Below are positions 1 to 10,364 of a DNA stretch of 64,000 nt, one piece after another. The notes below the pieces were generated by a model, which saw only the letters and a program-made list of their open reading frames with translations, was not told the origin of the DNA and ran no database searches. The translations under genes and the position numbers were made by a program. Position 1 is the stretch's first letter, and every line of letters begins with the position of its first letter. The DNA is taken from the NCBI GenBank assembly GCA_020831865.1, contig JAFIFT010000019.1, positions 1 to 64,000 on the forward strand. Reading direction: 5' to 3'. This stretch comes from Legionellaceae bacterium (lineage in GTDB: Bacteria > Pseudomonadota > Gammaproteobacteria > Legionellales > Legionellaceae).

Positions 1-1
1 T

Positions 2-148
2 CTGAAAAAAGTCCACCAGCGCATTATTGCCTATTTTGGACCATCCGCACTCGATATGTATGATTTACCCCCCGAATTGACCTACGTCGATATCGACCAC
101 TCTAAATATAAAAATATCAATCACTGGTGCGAAAGGTCAGTAGTATAG
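2..148 (+). CDS. C-terminal end of an unrecognised protein, cut by the window edge
   Basis: An open frame enters from the left edge and runs 48 codons to a TAG at 146-148. I do not recognise the protein; the visible tail contains the stretch YFGPSALDMYDLPPEL. It converges on the leftward frame that ends at 121, with a 28-bp tail-to-tail overlap. The full gene lies outside the window, so it could also be chance open frame. Confidence 0.4.
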   Translation: MKKVHQRIIAYFGPSALDMYDLPPELTYVDIDHSKYKNINHWCERSVV

Positions 149-750
149 TCATCAACCTGCTTTCTCTCGACTACACCACGGTTCGTTTCCGAAAATAGTG
201 CTTCTGGACGCATTCTGTCACCAAACGACGTTAACCGCTGGTAAGAACCACTAAACAAGGAGAAGTGACTTAAAGTGTCCGCTGATACATCAGAAGTATC
301 GGAGGATACTTGCAACATTGTACTCTCCACTTGGTGGAGCCGCCGTTCAACAAAATATTTTAAAAAAGTATCCCAAGCGATTAAAGAACGGGATGTTTTA
401 AGTGCCGAAAAATTTTTAATCTCTTTTTGCTGTTCAGCCAAGATAGAGAAAACAGAAAATAAAGTTCGGTCGAAATGCCTGTCTTGAGTATGTATGGATA
501 TTATTTTTTCTAGAGTATCCGCAATCTTCTCGAGGATCGTATCAAATATTTCCGGATGTTCTATCATATATTTTGCCAGATAACTTTCAAAAAGACATAC
601 GGCAATAATATTATTTCTGTCATCAACGTCCAAAATAAGCCCAGAAAGGAGAGTATATTGACAAATAATATCATGGATCACTGACAAAAACAATAAAATA
701 AGAACAACATGTGCTGATAATGCCACTTTGCCAGCAAATAATTTGGTCAA
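121..750 (-). CDS. Hypothetical protein with one N-terminal hydrophobic segment
   Basis: A 209-residue open frame that would begin at a TTG (748-750) with no convincing ribosome binding site. Residues about 8-35 are hydrophobic and could be a signal anchor; the rest is polar, helical in character, and contains a Ser/Thr/Asp-rich stretch (SSDTSDVSADT). I recognise no domain. It lies downstream of ppiD on the same strand, 56 bp away. The weak start and unknown family leave open that it is the remains of a larger gene. A 70-codon opposite-strand frame at 275-487 is probably its shadow. Confidence 0.45.
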   Translation of the reverse strand: MTKLFAGKVALSAHVVLILLFLSVIHDIICQYTLLSGLILDVDDRNNIIAVCLFESYLAKYMIEHPEIFDTILEKIADTLEKIISIHTQDRHFDRTLFSVFSILAEQQKEIKNFSALKTSRSLIAWDTFLKYFVERRLHQVESTMLQVSSDTSDVSADTLSHFSLFSGSYQRLTSFGDRMRPEALFSETNRGVVERKQVDDYTTDLSHQ

Positions 751-806
751 GATTTACTTGCTGTTTACGTTAAAACCTGGGTAGCATCTTCCAGCCTCTG
801 TAGACT

Positions 807-2681
807 TTAGCGGACGATGTCCGCAGTCTTCATCGCGCCAGCTACATATAAATCATAATCGATCATTCCATAGCTTGACTCTAACTGCTGTTGGATAGCA
901 GCTTTCTGCTCGGGATCAAGCCTCTGAAGATCACCATCATGAATTGCTTTCAACTTCACTATCACAAAATCACCATTGTCCACTTGCTTCCCTTCCTGTT
1001 GCTGAGGGGAGGCCATACTAAACGCCAGATTATTAATCACAGCAGGTACGCTATCGAGTTCACGGGTGGCCGCTGTGATCGCTTTCCATTGTGGAGCCTT
1101 TCCCTGTAAATACTGTTGCAGGGCGCTAAAGGACTGCTGACCGCTCATCAACGCCTTCCCCCATTCTGCTGCCTTTTCCTCCGCTTCTTTTTTAACCAGT
1201 TTTTGGCGTATCGTATCACGAACTTCGTCCAGAGAGCGTTTACTAGCGGGAATATGCTGGCGTAAGCGCAGCACCAGGACCGTATCACTATTAAGCTGTA
1301 GTGGTTCGCTATTGTTCGCCAACTCAAGCACATCATGGCTAAAAGCGGTATTGACCACCTGCTTGTTGCTGGCAATTCCTTCTGCACTGCCTTTTCGGCT
1401 GAAAGGTAGACTGCTCTGTAAAGGCAGGTTAAGCTCCCGAGCGATAGGCTCCAAGGTATCTGGGGTTTGAAAGGCAAGCTCTGTCATTTTTTCCACTTTG
1501 TCGGCAAAGAGCCGCTGTGTTGCATCCGCAATCAACTGCGCTTTTATTTGCGGGGCCACCTCGGCCAGCGGTTTGATTTGTGCTGCCCGGTAATCCATCA
1601 GTTTGAAGATCTGAATACCCTTGCTGGAAACGAATGGTTCGGAAATCTGTCCCGGTTTTTTTAGGGGTAACAATCCTTTATCCATGTAGGTTTGTCCGGC
1701 AGTGATCCAGGGTAACTCGCCCTGACGGGATACCGATAATTTGTCATCTGTCAGCTTGGTGAGCATTTCCGAGAATTTCTCCGGATGATTTTTGAGAGTC
1801 AGTGCTGTTTCATTGGCTTTTTGGGCAATCGCCTGTTTTTGTTCCACACTGGCATCATCGGGATAGGCAAAATAGATTTGGGCCACCTTCCACTGGGTCG
1901 GGAGCTTATAGTTCATCTGATTTTCTTTGTAGTACGCTGCTATTTCCTTTTCCGACGGGCGGATAGTTTTGCGCACATCTGTGGCCGATAAGCGGACATA
2001 TTCGACACTGACTTTTTCTGGATTCATGAAAGCGGACGGATGCTGCTGATAATAGTGGTCAATATCTCCACTTGCTATCGTGATGGCTTTTTCAAAATCG
2101 CGGGCAGGAAGCGTCAAATAGGCATAATCGCGCGTCTGCATATACAGTTTAACAAAGCGTTTCAGCTCAGAGGGTAATACAAATGCGGTTCCCATCATGG
2201 CAAATCGTACCTGATTCAACAACATCCCCTGGGTCACCTCCTGAAAAAAAGTCTCGGGAGTAAATAAAGCGCCAGACAGGCTTTGTTGGTAGCGCTCAGG
2301 GGAAAAATGCCCATCCTGCTGAAATTGAGGAATTGCCAGAATAGCGGCCTGTGCCTGCTCGGGATTAATGACGAAACCAAATTTGGCCGCATTCTGCATA
2401 CTGACCGTATTGACAATCATTTCATTGATCACCTGCTGCTTCAGTTCCTTATCCCGTTCCACTGAAAACTGCGCTGGCTCGCGCATCTGGCGACTGCGGC
2501 GGTAATTCACATCAAGAGCCTGATGGCTAATGGGTTCACCATTCACCGTGACCTCGGCATCCGCACGCTGATGCGACTGCACATAGTAGTCAACGCCAAA
2601 AAGAGTAAAGGTTACCGCGATGAGGATGATAATAACCCAGGCCACAACGCCTTGAATTCGCTCGTTAAGCTTTTGCAACAT
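807..2681 (-). CDS. ppiD: Periplasmic folding chaperone / peptidyl-prolyl isomerase PpiD
   Basis: Inner-membrane-anchored chaperone of the SurA/PpiD family, which assists folding of proteins leaving the Sec translocon. The 624 residues match the family length. Residues about 13-33 form the single N-terminal membrane anchor, followed by a SurA-type N domain (VNGEPISHQALDVNYRRSRQ), a central parvulin-like PpiC region around 265-365, and a C-terminal helical part. The ATG at 2681 follows a GGAACG stretch. It is the last gene of the leftward tig-clpP-clpX-lon-hupB neighbourhood, separated from hupB by two tRNA genes and their terminator. The family often has weak or no isomerase activity; that is not decided here. 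Confidence 0.95.
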   Translation of the reverse strand: MLQKLNERIQGVVAWVIIILIAVTFTLFGVDYYVQSHQRADAEVTVNGEPISHQALDVNYRRSRQMREPAQFSVERDKELKQQVINEMIVNTVSMQNAAKFGFVINPEQAQAAILAIPQFQQDGHFSPERYQQSLSGALFTPETFFQEVTQGMLLNQVRFAMMGTAFVLPSELKRFVKLYMQTRDYAYLTLPARDFEKAITIASGDIDHYYQQHPSAFMNPEKVSVEYVRLSATDVRKTIRPSEKEIAAYYKENQMNYKLPTQWKVAQIYFAYPDDASVEQKQAIAQKANETALTLKNHPEKFSEMLTKLTDDKLSVSRQGELPWITAGQTYMDKGLLPLKKPGQISEPFVSSKGIQIFKLMDYRAAQIKPLAEVAPQIKAQLIADATQRLFADKVEKMTELAFQTPDTLEPIARELNLPLQSSLPFSRKGSAEGIASNKQVVNTAFSHDVLELANNSEPLQLNSDTVLVLRLRQHIPASKRSLDEVRDTIRQKLVKKEAEEKAAEWGKALMSGQQSFSALQQYLQGKAPQWKAITAATRELDSVPAVINNLAFSMASPQQQEGKQVDNGDFVIVKLKAIHDGDLQRLDPEQKAAIQQQLESSYGMIDYDLYVAGAMKTADIVR

Positions 2682-2751
2682 ATTAGCGTTCCATTTGTAG
2701 TTGATCTTAATATATTTCGCGCAGTCACAATTTGTGTTGTTTTGACGACGT

Positions 2752-2799
2752 CTTTTGAAAAACCCGTACCAGACCCTGCTAGTACTCGCTTTTCAAAAG
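2752..2799. repeat. Long imperfect inverted repeat (REP-like hairpin) upstream of ppiD
   Basis: Arms of 21 nt (2752-2772 and 2779-2799) are complementary at about 17 positions, beginning with a perfect 10-bp CTTTTGAAAA / TTTTCAAAAG, around a 6-nt loop. It sits in the 290-bp space between ppiD and the tRNA terminator. There is no clean T-run on the leftward strand. It could be a repetitive extragenic palindrome, a transcript-stabilising hairpin or an operator. Confidence 0.6.
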
Positions 2800-2942
2800 C
2801 CCCCCCGGCACAACACGCAAAGCAAATAAAAGGGCATAGTTTCCGGCGAGACGTATATCCTTACACAAAGCCCGCAAGCTCGCAAGTCTTAACCACTGCG
2901 TCTTGGCGGTTTCTGTCCTGATGCGGCGCAGGGCAAGCAGCT

Positions 2943-2968
2943 AAAAAAAACGCGCCCTAAGGCGCGTT
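2943..2968 (-). terminator. Rho-independent terminator after the tRNA-Val/tRNA-Asp pair
   Basis: On the minus strand a GC-rich 6-bp stem (CGCGCC/GGCGCG with flanking A-T pairs and a 4-nt loop) is followed by eight T residues, immediately past the 3' end of tRNA-Asp. It should end the hupB/tRNA transcript and isolate ppiD. Confidence 0.85.
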
Positions 2969-2973
2969 AATGT

Positions 2974-3050
2974 TGGCGGAGTGGACGGGGCTCGAACCCG
3001 CGACCCCCGGCGTGACAGGCCGGTATTCTAACCAACTGAACTACCACTCC
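2974..3050 (-). tRNA. tRNA-Asp (anticodon GTC)
   Basis: The minus strand folds as a 77-nt cloverleaf including the encoded CCA: acceptor GGAGTGG/CCACTCC, D-arm AGTTCAGTTGGTTAGA, anticodon loop with GTC, T-loop GGTTCGAGCCC. It is followed directly by a terminator and preceded by tRNA-Val. Confidence 0.97.
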
Positions 3051-3056
3051 AATTCG

Positions 3057-3132
3057 TGGTGGGTGCTGCAGGGATCGAACCTGCGACCCTCGCCTTGTAA
3101 GGGCGATGCTCTCCCAGCTGAGCTAAGCACCC
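3057..3132 (-). tRNA. tRNA-Val (anticodon TAC)
   Basis: A 76-nt cloverleaf with encoded CCA: acceptor GGGTGCT/AGCACCC, anticodon loop CTTACAA giving TAC, T-loop GGTTCGATCCC. It starts 8 nt past the hupB stop codon, so it is probably processed out of a common hupB-tRNA transcript. Confidence 0.97.
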
Positions 3133-3140
3133 AAGATTTT

Positions 3141-3419
3141 TTACGCTTCTTGGACAGCGTCTTTTAAGTTTTTACCTGCCTTAATTTTAGGAACACGAGC
3201 AGCAGGGATATGAATTTTTGCGCCGGTTTGTGGATTTCTACCATCACGTGCCGCACGAAAACCAGTGGAGAAAGTACAAAGCCCAGGAATAACCACTTGA
3301 TCACCTTGCTTCATCACATCAATAATCGTGGATGTAAATGCTGTCAATACCTCGCTAACCTGAGTCTTAGACATACCCGATTTGCTTGAAATGGTTTGCA
3401 CTAATTCGCTTTTTTTCAT
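3141..3419 (-). CDS. hupB: DNA-binding protein HU
   Basis: Nucleoid protein of the HU/IHF family, 92 residues from the ATG at 3419. That start is preferred over the longer open frame to 3470 because it has AGGGG upstream and gives the canonical MKKSELVQTIS beginning. The DNA-binding beta-arm is present (FRAARDGRNPQTG, IPAARVPKIKAGK), although HU normally has RxGRNPxTG; the Pro at the arm tip (IPAARVP) is retained. Gene order lon-hupB-ppiD is the classic proteobacterial one. It lies downstream of lon with a 126-bp spacer that likely carries its own promoter. Confidence 0.96.
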   Translation of the reverse strand: MKKSELVQTISSKSGMSKTQVSEVLTAFTSTIIDVMKQGDQVVIPGLCTFSTGFRAARDGRNPQTGAKIHIPAARVPKIKAGKNLKDAVQEA

Positions 3420-3545
3420 TTTTTCCCCTATCCAAGTTATTTTAACCAAGCCACTTTTTTTAAAAACCACATTTAAAAAGTTCAGGCCTTAACATCCCTG
3501 CAAAGCCGCGCCCTCAGCGCGACAACGAGGAAACTATAACCCGAT

Positions 3546-5987
3546 TTAATGGGCATGTAAATCCTTATTTTGCATTTTTTTTCGATCTGCATGCTTATTT
3601 TTTTCACTTCCCTGTCTTTCTGAAAGATTAGCAATCGGATTGGTCACCAATGCAATAGAAAGGACCTCTTCAATCGTTTGAACTGGATGTACTTTTATCT
3701 TGCGCAGGATGTTATCAGGGATCTCCGCCAGGTCTTTTTCATTCTCTTGCGGAATCAATACATGTTTAATTCCCCCCCTGTGCGCAGCTAAAAGTTTTTC
3801 TTTCAGCCCACCAATGGGCAATACCTGACCACGCAAGGTAATTTCGCCCGTCATGGCCACATCTGCCCGTACCGGAATTTTGGTAAAGACAGATACCATA
3901 GCAGTACACATGCCTATCCCGGCGCTGGGACCATCTTTCGGCGTGGCTCCTTCCGGAACATGGATATGGACTTCGGTTTTCTCATAAAAATCGGGTGCCA
4001 GACCTAACTGTTCTGCCCTGCTGCGCACGACCGTCATCGCGGCCTGAATGGACTCGGTCATCACATCACCAAGTTTACCAGTTTGAATGGTTTTTCCCTT
4101 ACCGGGCATCATGGATGCCTCTATCGTCAGGAGCTCCCCCCCTACGCTGGTCCAGGCTAATCCGGTCACCTGCCCGATACGATCCTCTTCTTCTGCCATG
4201 CCATAACGAAATTTCTTTACCCCCAAATATTTCTCAATATTGCGAGCAGTAACGTTCACTCGTTTGGTTTTTTTGCTGGATAAAATGTCTTTCACTACTT
4301 TACGGCAAGCTGAAGCAATATCCCGCTCAAGGTTACGCACACCTGCCTCGCGTGTATAGTGGCGAATCATAGCCTGAATAGCTCCCTCGTTAATTAAAAT
4401 TTCTTCGGGTTTCAACCCATTAAGTTTTACTTGTTTGGGTATGAGATAGTTCATGGCAATATTGGTTTTTTCATCTTCCGTGTAGCCAGCCAGTCGAATG
4501 ACTTCCATTCTATCGAGTAAAGGCGCAGGTATCTCCAGCGAATTTGCGGTCGCAATAAACATGACATCACTTAAGTCATAGTCCACTTCCAGATAATGGT
4601 CGCTAAAGGTATGATTCTGCTCCGGATCGAGAACTTCCAACAAGGCGGAGGCAGGATCGCCCCGAAAATCCATGGCCATTTTGTCCACTTCATCTAGCAT
4701 AATCAGAGGATTTTTCACTTTGGCCTTACACAGTTTTTGAATAATTTTTCCTGGCATCGAACCAATATAGGTGCGGCGATGCCCCCGGATTTCCGCTTCA
4801 TCACGTACGCCACCCAGGGCAATACGAATAAAGGTGCGGCCGGTGGCATTGGCAATCGACTGCCCCAAGGAGGTTTTCCCTACCCCCGGTGGACCGACCA
4901 GACACAGAATCGGGCCTTTCAGGCGTTTCACCCGCTGCTGCACGGCAAGGTACTCTATGATGCGTTCCTTGACCTTCTCCAAACCGTAATGTTCTTTATC
5001 CAGAAGCTTTTCGGCTTTTTTCAAATCAAATTGAATTTTGTTTCTTTTTTTCCAGGGAACACTCAACATCCAGTCCAGATAGTTGCGTATCACTGTCGCC
5101 TCTGCAGACATGGGCGACATCATTTTCAGCTTGTTTAATTCGGCCAGTGATTTTTCTTTTGCCTCTTTGGGCATACCGGCTTTATTAATTGAATTTTCGA
5201 TCTGCTCAATTTCACTCCCTTCTTCTCCAATCTCACCCAGCTCTTTCTGAATGGCCTTCATCTGTTCGTTTAGATAGTATTCACGCTGGCTTTTCTCCAT
5301 CTGAGACTTGACCCGTCCACGTACCCGTTTCTCAACATGCAACAGATCAATTTCACCTTCAAGGGCAGCCAGTAAACGCTCCAGTCGGTTGCCAGCATCC
5401 TCAATTTCCAACAACTCCTGCTTTTCTTCGATTTTAAGCGTCAAGTGCGCTGAAATGGTATCTGCCAAACGTCCGGGCTCTTCAATGCCCGTGAGCGACC
5501 CCAGTACCTCTGGTGGTATTTTTTTGTTTAATTTTATATATTGCTCGAACTGTGACATGAGCGAGCGCATCAAAATATCAATTTCCTGCGCTTTCAGGTT
5601 TTCATTTTTTTCTTTTAAAACATTAACATGCGCCTCGATAAAGCCTTTATCTTCCGTATAAATTTTCACCTTGGCCCGCTGCTCTCCCTCCACCAGCACT
5701 TTGACCGTACCATCCGGCAGCTTGAGCAGCTGCAGGACACTCGAGATAGTGCCCACCTGGTAGATATCATCAAAGCTGGGCTCATCCTTCGCTGACTCGC
5801 GTTGAGCAACCAGAAAAACCTGTTTGTTTTCCACCATGGCATGTTCCAATGCCATTACTGACTTTTCCCGCCCCACAAAAAGCGGAATCACCATGTTGGG
5901 ATAAACAACCACATCTCGTAATGGCAAAACCGGCAGCACCGGCTCATCGCCCAGTTCCTGTTTTTGCAATTCGGTATCAACGCTCAT
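3546..5987 (-). CDS. lon: ATP-dependent Lon protease
   Basis: Cytoplasmic AAA+ serine protease degrading misfolded and regulatory proteins. The 813 residues match family length. In order: N-terminal substrate domain ([13 protein letters not shown]), coiled-coil part, AAA+ module with Walker [10 protein letters not shown] near residue 360 and Walker B IMLDEVDK, then the protease domain with the catalytic Ser in PKDGPSAG and the Lys in [12 protein letters not shown]. The C-terminus carries a short charged tail ([15 protein letters not shown]) beyond the conserved core. The ATG at 5987 follows AAGGGCTGA. The 370-bp upstream spacer should hold its promoter; I could not recognise a convincing heat-shock consensus. 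Confidence 0.98.
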   Translation of the reverse strand: MSVDTELQKQELGDEPVLPVLPLRDVVVYPNMVIPLFVGREKSVMALEHAMVENKQVFLVAQRESAKDEPSFDDIYQVGTISSVLQLLKLPDGTVKVLVEGEQRAKVKIYTEDKGFIEAHVNVLKEKNENLKAQEIDILMRSLMSQFEQYIKLNKKIPPEVLGSLTGIEEPGRLADTISAHLTLKIEEKQELLEIEDAGNRLERLLAALEGEIDLLHVEKRVRGRVKSQMEKSQREYYLNEQMKAIQKELGEIGEEGSEIEQIENSINKAGMPKEAKEKSLAELNKLKMMSPMSAEATVIRNYLDWMLSVPWKKRNKIQFDLKKAEKLLDKEHYGLEKVKERIIEYLAVQQRVKRLKGPILCLVGPPGVGKTSLGQSIANATGRTFIRIALGGVRDEAEIRGHRRTYIGSMPGKIIQKLCKAKVKNPLIMLDEVDKMAMDFRGDPASALLEVLDPEQNHTFSDHYLEVDYDLSDVMFIATANSLEIPAPLLDRMEVIRLAGYTEDEKTNIAMNYLIPKQVKLNGLKPEEILINEGAIQAMIRHYTREAGVRNLERDIASACRKVVKDILSSKKTKRVNVTARNIEKYLGVKKFRYGMAEEEDRIGQVTGLAWTSVGGELLTIEASMMPGKGKTIQTGKLGDVMTESIQAAMTVVRSRAEQLGLAPDFYEKTEVHIHVPEGATPKDGPSAGIGMCTAMVSVFTKIPVRADVAMTGEITLRGQVLPIGGLKEKLLAAHRGGIKHVLIPQENEKDLAEIPDNILRKIKVHPVQTIEEVLSIALVTNPIANLSERQGSEKNKHADRKKMQNKDLHAH

Positions 5988-6359
5988 ATTCAGCCCTTTG
6001 TCTTTTTTACTTAAAATTAGATGCCCATCGAGTGGTTATTGCATTTCAGCAAACCGCCTCTTTTCCCAATAATAGATATCTTACACCAGTCGAGCATTTT
6101 CATACAGATACAATCGTTCTCTTATGTACGAGCGGCTCTGATAACAAGGATACGTATACTATACTCTTGTTCCCTTAAATTACCAGTTTGAGATCCCTGA
6201 TTTTCAGCCTCAAGCCCTTTGAATTCCAAGCGATTCTGTGGGCAGTTGGGAATGATTTAAAAGCCCCGTGGAACAAGATAAGGCATAGTCGTAAGCTAAA
6301 GAAAGCAGAGCAGACGCGCGTTGGCAGTATAGCCCGGCATCTACTCTGAGCAAAGAGGG
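5988..6359. other. Intergenic spacer between clpX and lon
   Basis: There are 372 bp without a credible gene. A 68-codon leftward frame at 6175-6381 overlaps the clpX end, resembles nothing and has no ribosome site. The part next to lon is AT-rich and probably holds the lon promoter. I found no hairpin with a T-run after clpX, so read-through from clpX into lon is possible. Confidence 0.5.
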
Positions 6360-7634
6360 TTATTCCGCAGCACCGACACAACTTTTTGGTTGCTCATCAC
6401 CCTCATAAATAATAATAGGCTTACCTTCATTGGTTACCACGGCTTCATCAATAACAACTTTGGTAACCCCATCCATGGTTGGTAATTCATACATGGTATC
6501 AAGTAAGATATTTTCAAGGATAGCTCGCAGACCTCGCGCGCCAATTTTACGCTCCAGTGCCTTACGAGCCATCATCCGGATCGCTTCCTCGCGAAATTCG
6601 AGTACCACGTCTTCCATTTCAAATAAAGACTGAAATTGCTTGGTTAAGGCATTTTTCGGTTCTTTTAAAATGGAAACCAGTGCATCCTCATCGAGTTCAT
6701 GCAAGGTCGTCACCACTGGAAGCCGCCCGACAAATTCTGGTATCAAACCAAATTTCACCAAATCTTCTGACTCAAGCTGATGCAACAGTTTTTCTTTTTC
6801 TTCCCCTTCTTTCACTGAGCGCAGCGAAGCAGAAAAACCAATCCCGGATTTATCGCTGCGGTCACGGATAATTTTTTCCAGCCCAGCAAACGCTCCTCCA
6901 CAAATAAACAAGATGTTAGAGGTATCGACCTGTAAAAATTCTTGCTGGGGATGCTTGCGCCCACCCTGAGGTGGCACTGAGGCAACCGTTCCCTCAATTA
7001 ATTTTAACAGCGCTTGCTGCACCCCTTCACCAGAAACATCGCGCGTAATGGAGGGATTATCTGATTTGCGAGAGATTTTATCGATTTCATCGATGTAGAC
7101 AATCCCATGTTGTGCTTTTTCAATATCATAATCGCATTTTTGCAACAATTTTTGAATGATATTTTCGACATCCTCCCCGACATACCCGGCCTCGGTCAAC
7201 GTCGTGGCATCGGCCATGGCAAAAGGCACATTCAGCAGGCGTGCCAGTGTTTGTGCCAGAAGGGTCTTACCGCTCCCAGTTGGTCCCACCAGCAAAATAT
7301 TACTCTTACTAAGTTCTACCCCATCTTTGCTCTGGTATCGCAGGCGTTTGTAATGATTGTAAACGGCAACCGACAGTACTTTTTTGGCATGCTCCTGACC
7401 TATCACATATTCATCAAGAAAGGCAGCTATCTCTTTTGGCTTGGGAAGGCTTACGGATTCAGTGGATACAGTTTCCTGGCTTTCTTCACGAATGATATCA
7501 TTGCACAGCTCCACACATTCATCACAGACAAAAACAGATGGACCAGCAATTAATTTTTTCACTTCATGCTGGCTTTTGCCACAAAAAGAGCAATATAATA
7601 CCTTGTCGCCCTTGCCGTTTCCGGATTTACTCAT
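6360..7634 (-). CDS. clpX: ClpX ATPase subunit of ClpXP
   Basis: AAA+ unfoldase that feeds tagged substrates to ClpP. It has 424 residues from the ATG at 7634, chosen over the TTG two codons upstream because AAGGGG lies at the right distance and the protein then begins [10 protein letters not shown]. The N-terminal zinc-binding domain is intact ([15 protein letters not shown]), followed by Walker A GPTGSGKT, Walker [10 protein letters not shown], the [10 protein letters not shown] pore-loop region and the RDVSGEGVQ segment with sensor residues. It lies between clpP and lon, as in most gammaproteobacteria. A 343-bp spacer with a terminator separates it from clpP, so it probably has its own promoter. 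Confidence 0.98.
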   Translation of the reverse strand: MSKSGNGKGDKVLYCSFCGKSQHEVKKLIAGPSVFVCDECVELCNDIIREESQETVSTESVSLPKPKEIAAFLDEYVIGQEHAKKVLSVAVYNHYKRLRYQSKDGVELSKSNILLVGPTGSGKTLLAQTLARLLNVPFAMADATTLTEAGYVGEDVENIIQKLLQKCDYDIEKAQHGIVYIDEIDKISRKSDNPSITRDVSGEGVQQALLKLIEGTVASVPPQGGRKHPQQEFLQVDTSNILFICGGAFAGLEKIIRDRSDKSGIGFSASLRSVKEGEEKEKLLHQLESEDLVKFGLIPEFVGRLPVVTTLHELDEDALVSILKEPKNALTKQFQSLFEMEDVVLEFREEAIRMMARKALERKIGARGLRAILENILLDTMYELPTMDGVTKVVIDEAVVTNEGKPIIIYEGDEQPKSCVGAAE

Positions 7635-7977
7635 CAACAAACCCCTTTTACTTCATTATGTACAATGTGAACGCAATTTCTGCATAAGAGTATAGCAATA
7701 TCGTGGCTTAGTGTAATGCTAAAAATAGCAAAATTAAAGAAAAGATTCCTGTCCTGCCATGTTTCTGGTATTTCTGATGCGCAACAAAGCCCGCGCAAGG
7801 CCCACTACAGACAGACAGACACAGCCCTCCATTCCGGGGTGTGTCTCCAAACCTGGTTCAAGGATGGGTGTCAGACCGGTAAACGGGGCACGCCACCGTT
7901 AAAACAAAAATCGCGGCTATTGCCGCGAGGGAAGATAGAGATGGCAATAAGCACTCCCTGCCACCGAAAAGAACGTG
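7635..7977. other. Intergenic spacer clpP-clpX with terminator and probable clpX promoter
   Basis: There are 343 bp between two leftward genes. The clpP-proximal part contains the clpP terminator (7899-7927). The clpX-proximal part is AT-rich and contains a TATACT-like -10 on the minus strand about 60 nt before the clpX ATG, with only a weak -35. The 110-codon rightward frame here overlaps the clpP end and shows no family signature. Confidence 0.5.
7899..7927 (-). terminator. Rho-independent terminator after clpP
   Basis: On the minus strand, a CGCGGC/GCCGCG stem with a 4-nt loop (7912-7927) is followed by ATTTTTGTTTT. It lies 50 bp past the clpP stop and should separate clpP from clpX transcription. 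Confidence 0.8.
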
Positions 7978-8622
7978 TTATTTTTCTGACTGTTTCGCCA
8001 GTGAATCACGCTCATACAGCACATCATCAATCAAACCATACTCCATAGCCTGCGTTGCGCTCATAAAGTTATCACGCTCAGTGTCGCGCATAATGGCATC
8101 CGGGGTCTTACCGGTATGTTTGGCCATAATACTATTCAAACGTTCACGAACGGCCAGTGTTTCACGGGCATGAATTTCAATATCCGTTGCCTGGCCACGG
8201 TACCCGCCTAAAGGCTGGTGAATCATTACTCGAGAGTTTGGCAGGCAATAGCGTTTGTTCTCAGCACCGGCGCAAAGCAGTAAAGCCGCGGCGCTGGCCG
8301 CCTGCCCAATGCACAGGGTGCTCACATCCGGTTTAATAAACTGCATCGTATCGTAAATGGCCAAACCAGCCGTCACCACGCCACCAGGCGAATTGATATA
8401 CAGGTAAATATCTTTCTCCGGATTCTCTGACTCCAAAAAAAGAAGCTGCGCCACAACCAGGTTGGCCATATGATCTTCGACTTCACCCAACAGGAAAATA
8501 ATCCGCTCTTTCAGCAAGCGAGAGTAAATATCATACGAACGTTCACCACGCGATGTTTGTTCAATGACCATCGGCACCAGACCGCTGGCATTACGAATAA
8601 CATCATTATTCATTGCGGACAT
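7978..8622 (-). CDS. clpP: ClpP protease subunit
   Basis: Serine protease subunit of ClpXP/ClpAP. I chose the ATG at 8622 (214 residues, MSAMNNDV) because GGAG lies 7 nt upstream; the longer frame to 8637 would overlap tig by 11 bp without a better site. The catalytic triad is visible: Ser in GQAASAAAL, His in MIHQPLGG, and the Asp further on. The oxyanion segment is SPGGVVTAG. It follows tig with a 4-bp spacer and is probably cotranscribed with it. Confidence 0.97.
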   Translation of the reverse strand: MSAMNNDVIRNASGLVPMVIEQTSRGERSYDIYSRLLKERIIFLLGEVEDHMANLVVAQLLFLESENPEKDIYLYINSPGGVVTAGLAIYDTMQFIKPDVSTLCIGQAASAAALLLCAGAENKRYCLPNSRVMIHQPLGGYRGQATDIEIHARETLAVRERLNSIMAKHTGKTPDAIMRDTERDNFMSATQAMEYGLIDDVLYERDSLAKQSEK

Positions 8623-8626
8623 ATCC

Positions 8627-9955
8627 TTACTCCTCATCTTCCTGCGCTTGTTTAGAATTCATGACCTCATCATAGGACTTTGTGACTTCAACCATTTTGG
8701 CAGACTCCGAAATCTTTTCAGCAACCATTTCTTCCGTGACCAAAGCCTTGATTTCACCAAGCCGCTCTTCACTGGCCTTGTAGTGGTTGCGGAACTCTTC
8801 CGGATCCACATAGGCGCTGGCCAATTTATCGAGCATGGCTTCAATCCGCGCCTCGTCGGGTTCAATCTTATGAATATCTACATACTCAGCAAACAGCAAC
8901 CCCAAATGCACCCGTCGCTTGGCCTGCTCTTCAAACAGCTCACGGGGCAAATCAGGGATTTTTTCATTATCATGATGCTCAGGACCAAAGATACGATGAA
9001 ACATCTCATGTTTGAGCTGCTCAATTTCACGCTCAACGAGAGCATTTGGCACCTCAAAGGTATTCGCTTTCAACAGTGCTTCAAAAATACGATCCCGATT
9101 CATTGAGCTGAGTTTGCGCTCGAGTTCTCGTTCCATATTTTGCCGAATATCTTTTTTCAGCGCGTCAATACCGCCTTCGGTGATGTTAAATTTTTCGAGG
9201 AAAGCATCATCTAGCGCCGGCAATTGCGGGGCTGAAACTGTATTCACGGTGACTTTGAATACGGCGTCTTTGCCAGCCAGGTCGCTGCTATTATAATCTT
9301 TGGGAAAGGCCAGTTTGACGTCCACGACTTCACCGGCTTTTGCCCCAATGAGTTGATCTTCAAACCCGGGGATCATGCTGCCAGAACCCAATTCCAGTTC
9401 ATAGGCCTGAGCCGAGCCACCTTCAAAGGCAACCTCATCAATAAATCCTGCAAAATCAATGTTGAGCTTATCACCCTGTTCAGCTTGACGTTCAACTACC
9501 GACCACTCCTTGGACTGCTCACGCAGCTTTTCTATCATCTGATCCACATCCTGATCACGAACTTCAGCCTTGGTAATTTCAATTTCATCCTGTTGCAGTT
9601 CCTGCATGTCAAATTCAGGCAATACTTCAAACGTAGCATGGTAGGTAAAATCCACACCCGCTTTAATTTCTTCCGGTTCAACCGCAGGATAACCAGCCAG
9701 TTTCAAGTCTTTTTCCTGAATAGCAGGAAATAAGGTTTCCTGAATCATGTCCTTGGCCACTTCCGCATGCACATCCTCGAGATAACGCTGTTTAATCACA
9801 TGCATGGGGGCTTTGCCGGGCCGAAACCCATCCAGCTTGACTTTCCGGGCAAGGGATTTTAAGCGCTCGCTGGTTGCTTCTTCGATTTTAGCAGTCGGGA
9901 TGGAAATCGTTAGCTTGCGCTCCAAACCGCTCAGGGTTTCAACAGAAACTGGCAT
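8627..9955 (-). CDS. tig: Trigger factor
   Basis: Ribosome-bound chaperone and peptidyl-prolyl isomerase acting on nascent chains. It has 442 residues in three parts: N-terminal ribosome-binding domain with the signature GFRPGKAP (here [12 protein letters not shown]), a central FKBP-type domain ([22 protein letters not shown] ... [13 protein letters not shown]), and a long helical C-domain. The ATG at 9955 lies 33 bp past tRNA-Leu, so the gene may be expressed from the upstream tRNA promoter as well as its own. It heads the tig-clpP pair. Confidence 0.97.
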   Translation of the reverse strand: MPVSVETLSGLERKLTISIPTAKIEEATSERLKSLARKVKLDGFRPGKAPMHVIKQRYLEDVHAEVAKDMIQETLFPAIQEKDLKLAGYPAVEPEEIKAGVDFTYHATFEVLPEFDMQELQQDEIEITKAEVRDQDVDQMIEKLREQSKEWSVVERQAEQGDKLNIDFAGFIDEVAFEGGSAQAYELELGSGSMIPGFEDQLIGAKAGEVVDVKLAFPKDYNSSDLAGKDAVFKVTVNTVSAPQLPALDDAFLEKFNITEGGIDALKKDIRQNMERELERKLSSMNRDRIFEALLKANTFEVPNALVEREIEQLKHEMFHRIFGPEHHDNEKIPDLPRELFEEQAKRRVHLGLLFAEYVDIHKIEPDEARIEAMLDKLASAYVDPEEFRNHYKASEERLGEIKALVTEEMVAEKISESAKMVEVTKSYDEVMNSKQAQEDEE

Positions 9956-9988
9956 TTAGTCACCTCATGGAAGTTTTAAAAATAAGAT

Positions 9989-10073
9989 TGGTACGAAAGG
10001 AGAGACTCGAACTCTCACGGGTTACCCCACTGGAACCTAAATCCAGCGCGTCTACCAGTTCCGCCACTTTCGC
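9989..10073 (-). tRNA. tRNA-Leu (anticodon TAG)
   Basis: An 85-nt class II tRNA with encoded CCA: acceptor GCGAAAG/CTTTCGT (G-T at the first pair), anticodon loop TTTAGGT giving TAG, a variable arm (TGGGGTAACCC region), and T-loop GAGTTCGAGTCTC. It is last in a tRNA-Pro-Arg-His-Leu cluster running into tig. Confidence 0.96.
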
Positions 10074-10163
10074 GTTCAGAGTGAAATTATCGGACAGTAT
10101 ATCTACTTTGTAAAGCCAACTGCTTTGTTCTCTATTAATAATTACTGTCATCACATTTAGATA

Positions 10164-10240
10164 TGGGGTGAACGATGGGATTCGAACCCACGACCACCGG
10201 GATCACAACCCGGGGCTCTACCAACTGAGCTACGCCCACC
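10164..10240 (-). tRNA. tRNA-His (anticodon GTG)
   Basis: A cloverleaf with acceptor GTGGGCG/CGTTCAC, anticodon GTG, encoded CCA, discriminator C and an additional 5' G (complement of 10240), the hallmark of tRNA-His. Confidence 0.96.
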
Positions 10241-10280
10241 ATTATAGTTGTTAACGCTACGTCGAAGTCTGTCCAGGCAA

Positions 10281-10357
10281 TGGCACGCCCGGCAGGATTC
10301 GAACCTGCTACCCTCGGCTTAGAAGGCCGATGCTCTATCCAGATGAGCTACGGGCGC
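10281..10357 (-). tRNA. tRNA-Arg (anticodon TCT)
   Basis: A 77-nt cloverleaf with acceptor GCGCCCG/CGGGCGT, anticodon loop CTTCTAA giving TCT (reads AGA/AGG), T-loop GGTTCGAATCC and encoded CCA. Confidence 0.96.
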
Positions 10358-10364
10358 ATTAGAA

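Noticed and set aside
275-487. A 70-codon rightward frame starting at GTG
   Set aside because: Opposite-strand shadow of the longer hypothetical frame 121-750; no ribosome site and no recognised motif.
6175-6381. A 68-codon leftward frame between clpX and lon
   Set aside because: Overlaps the clpX 3' end, atypical Cys/Arg composition, no start signal.
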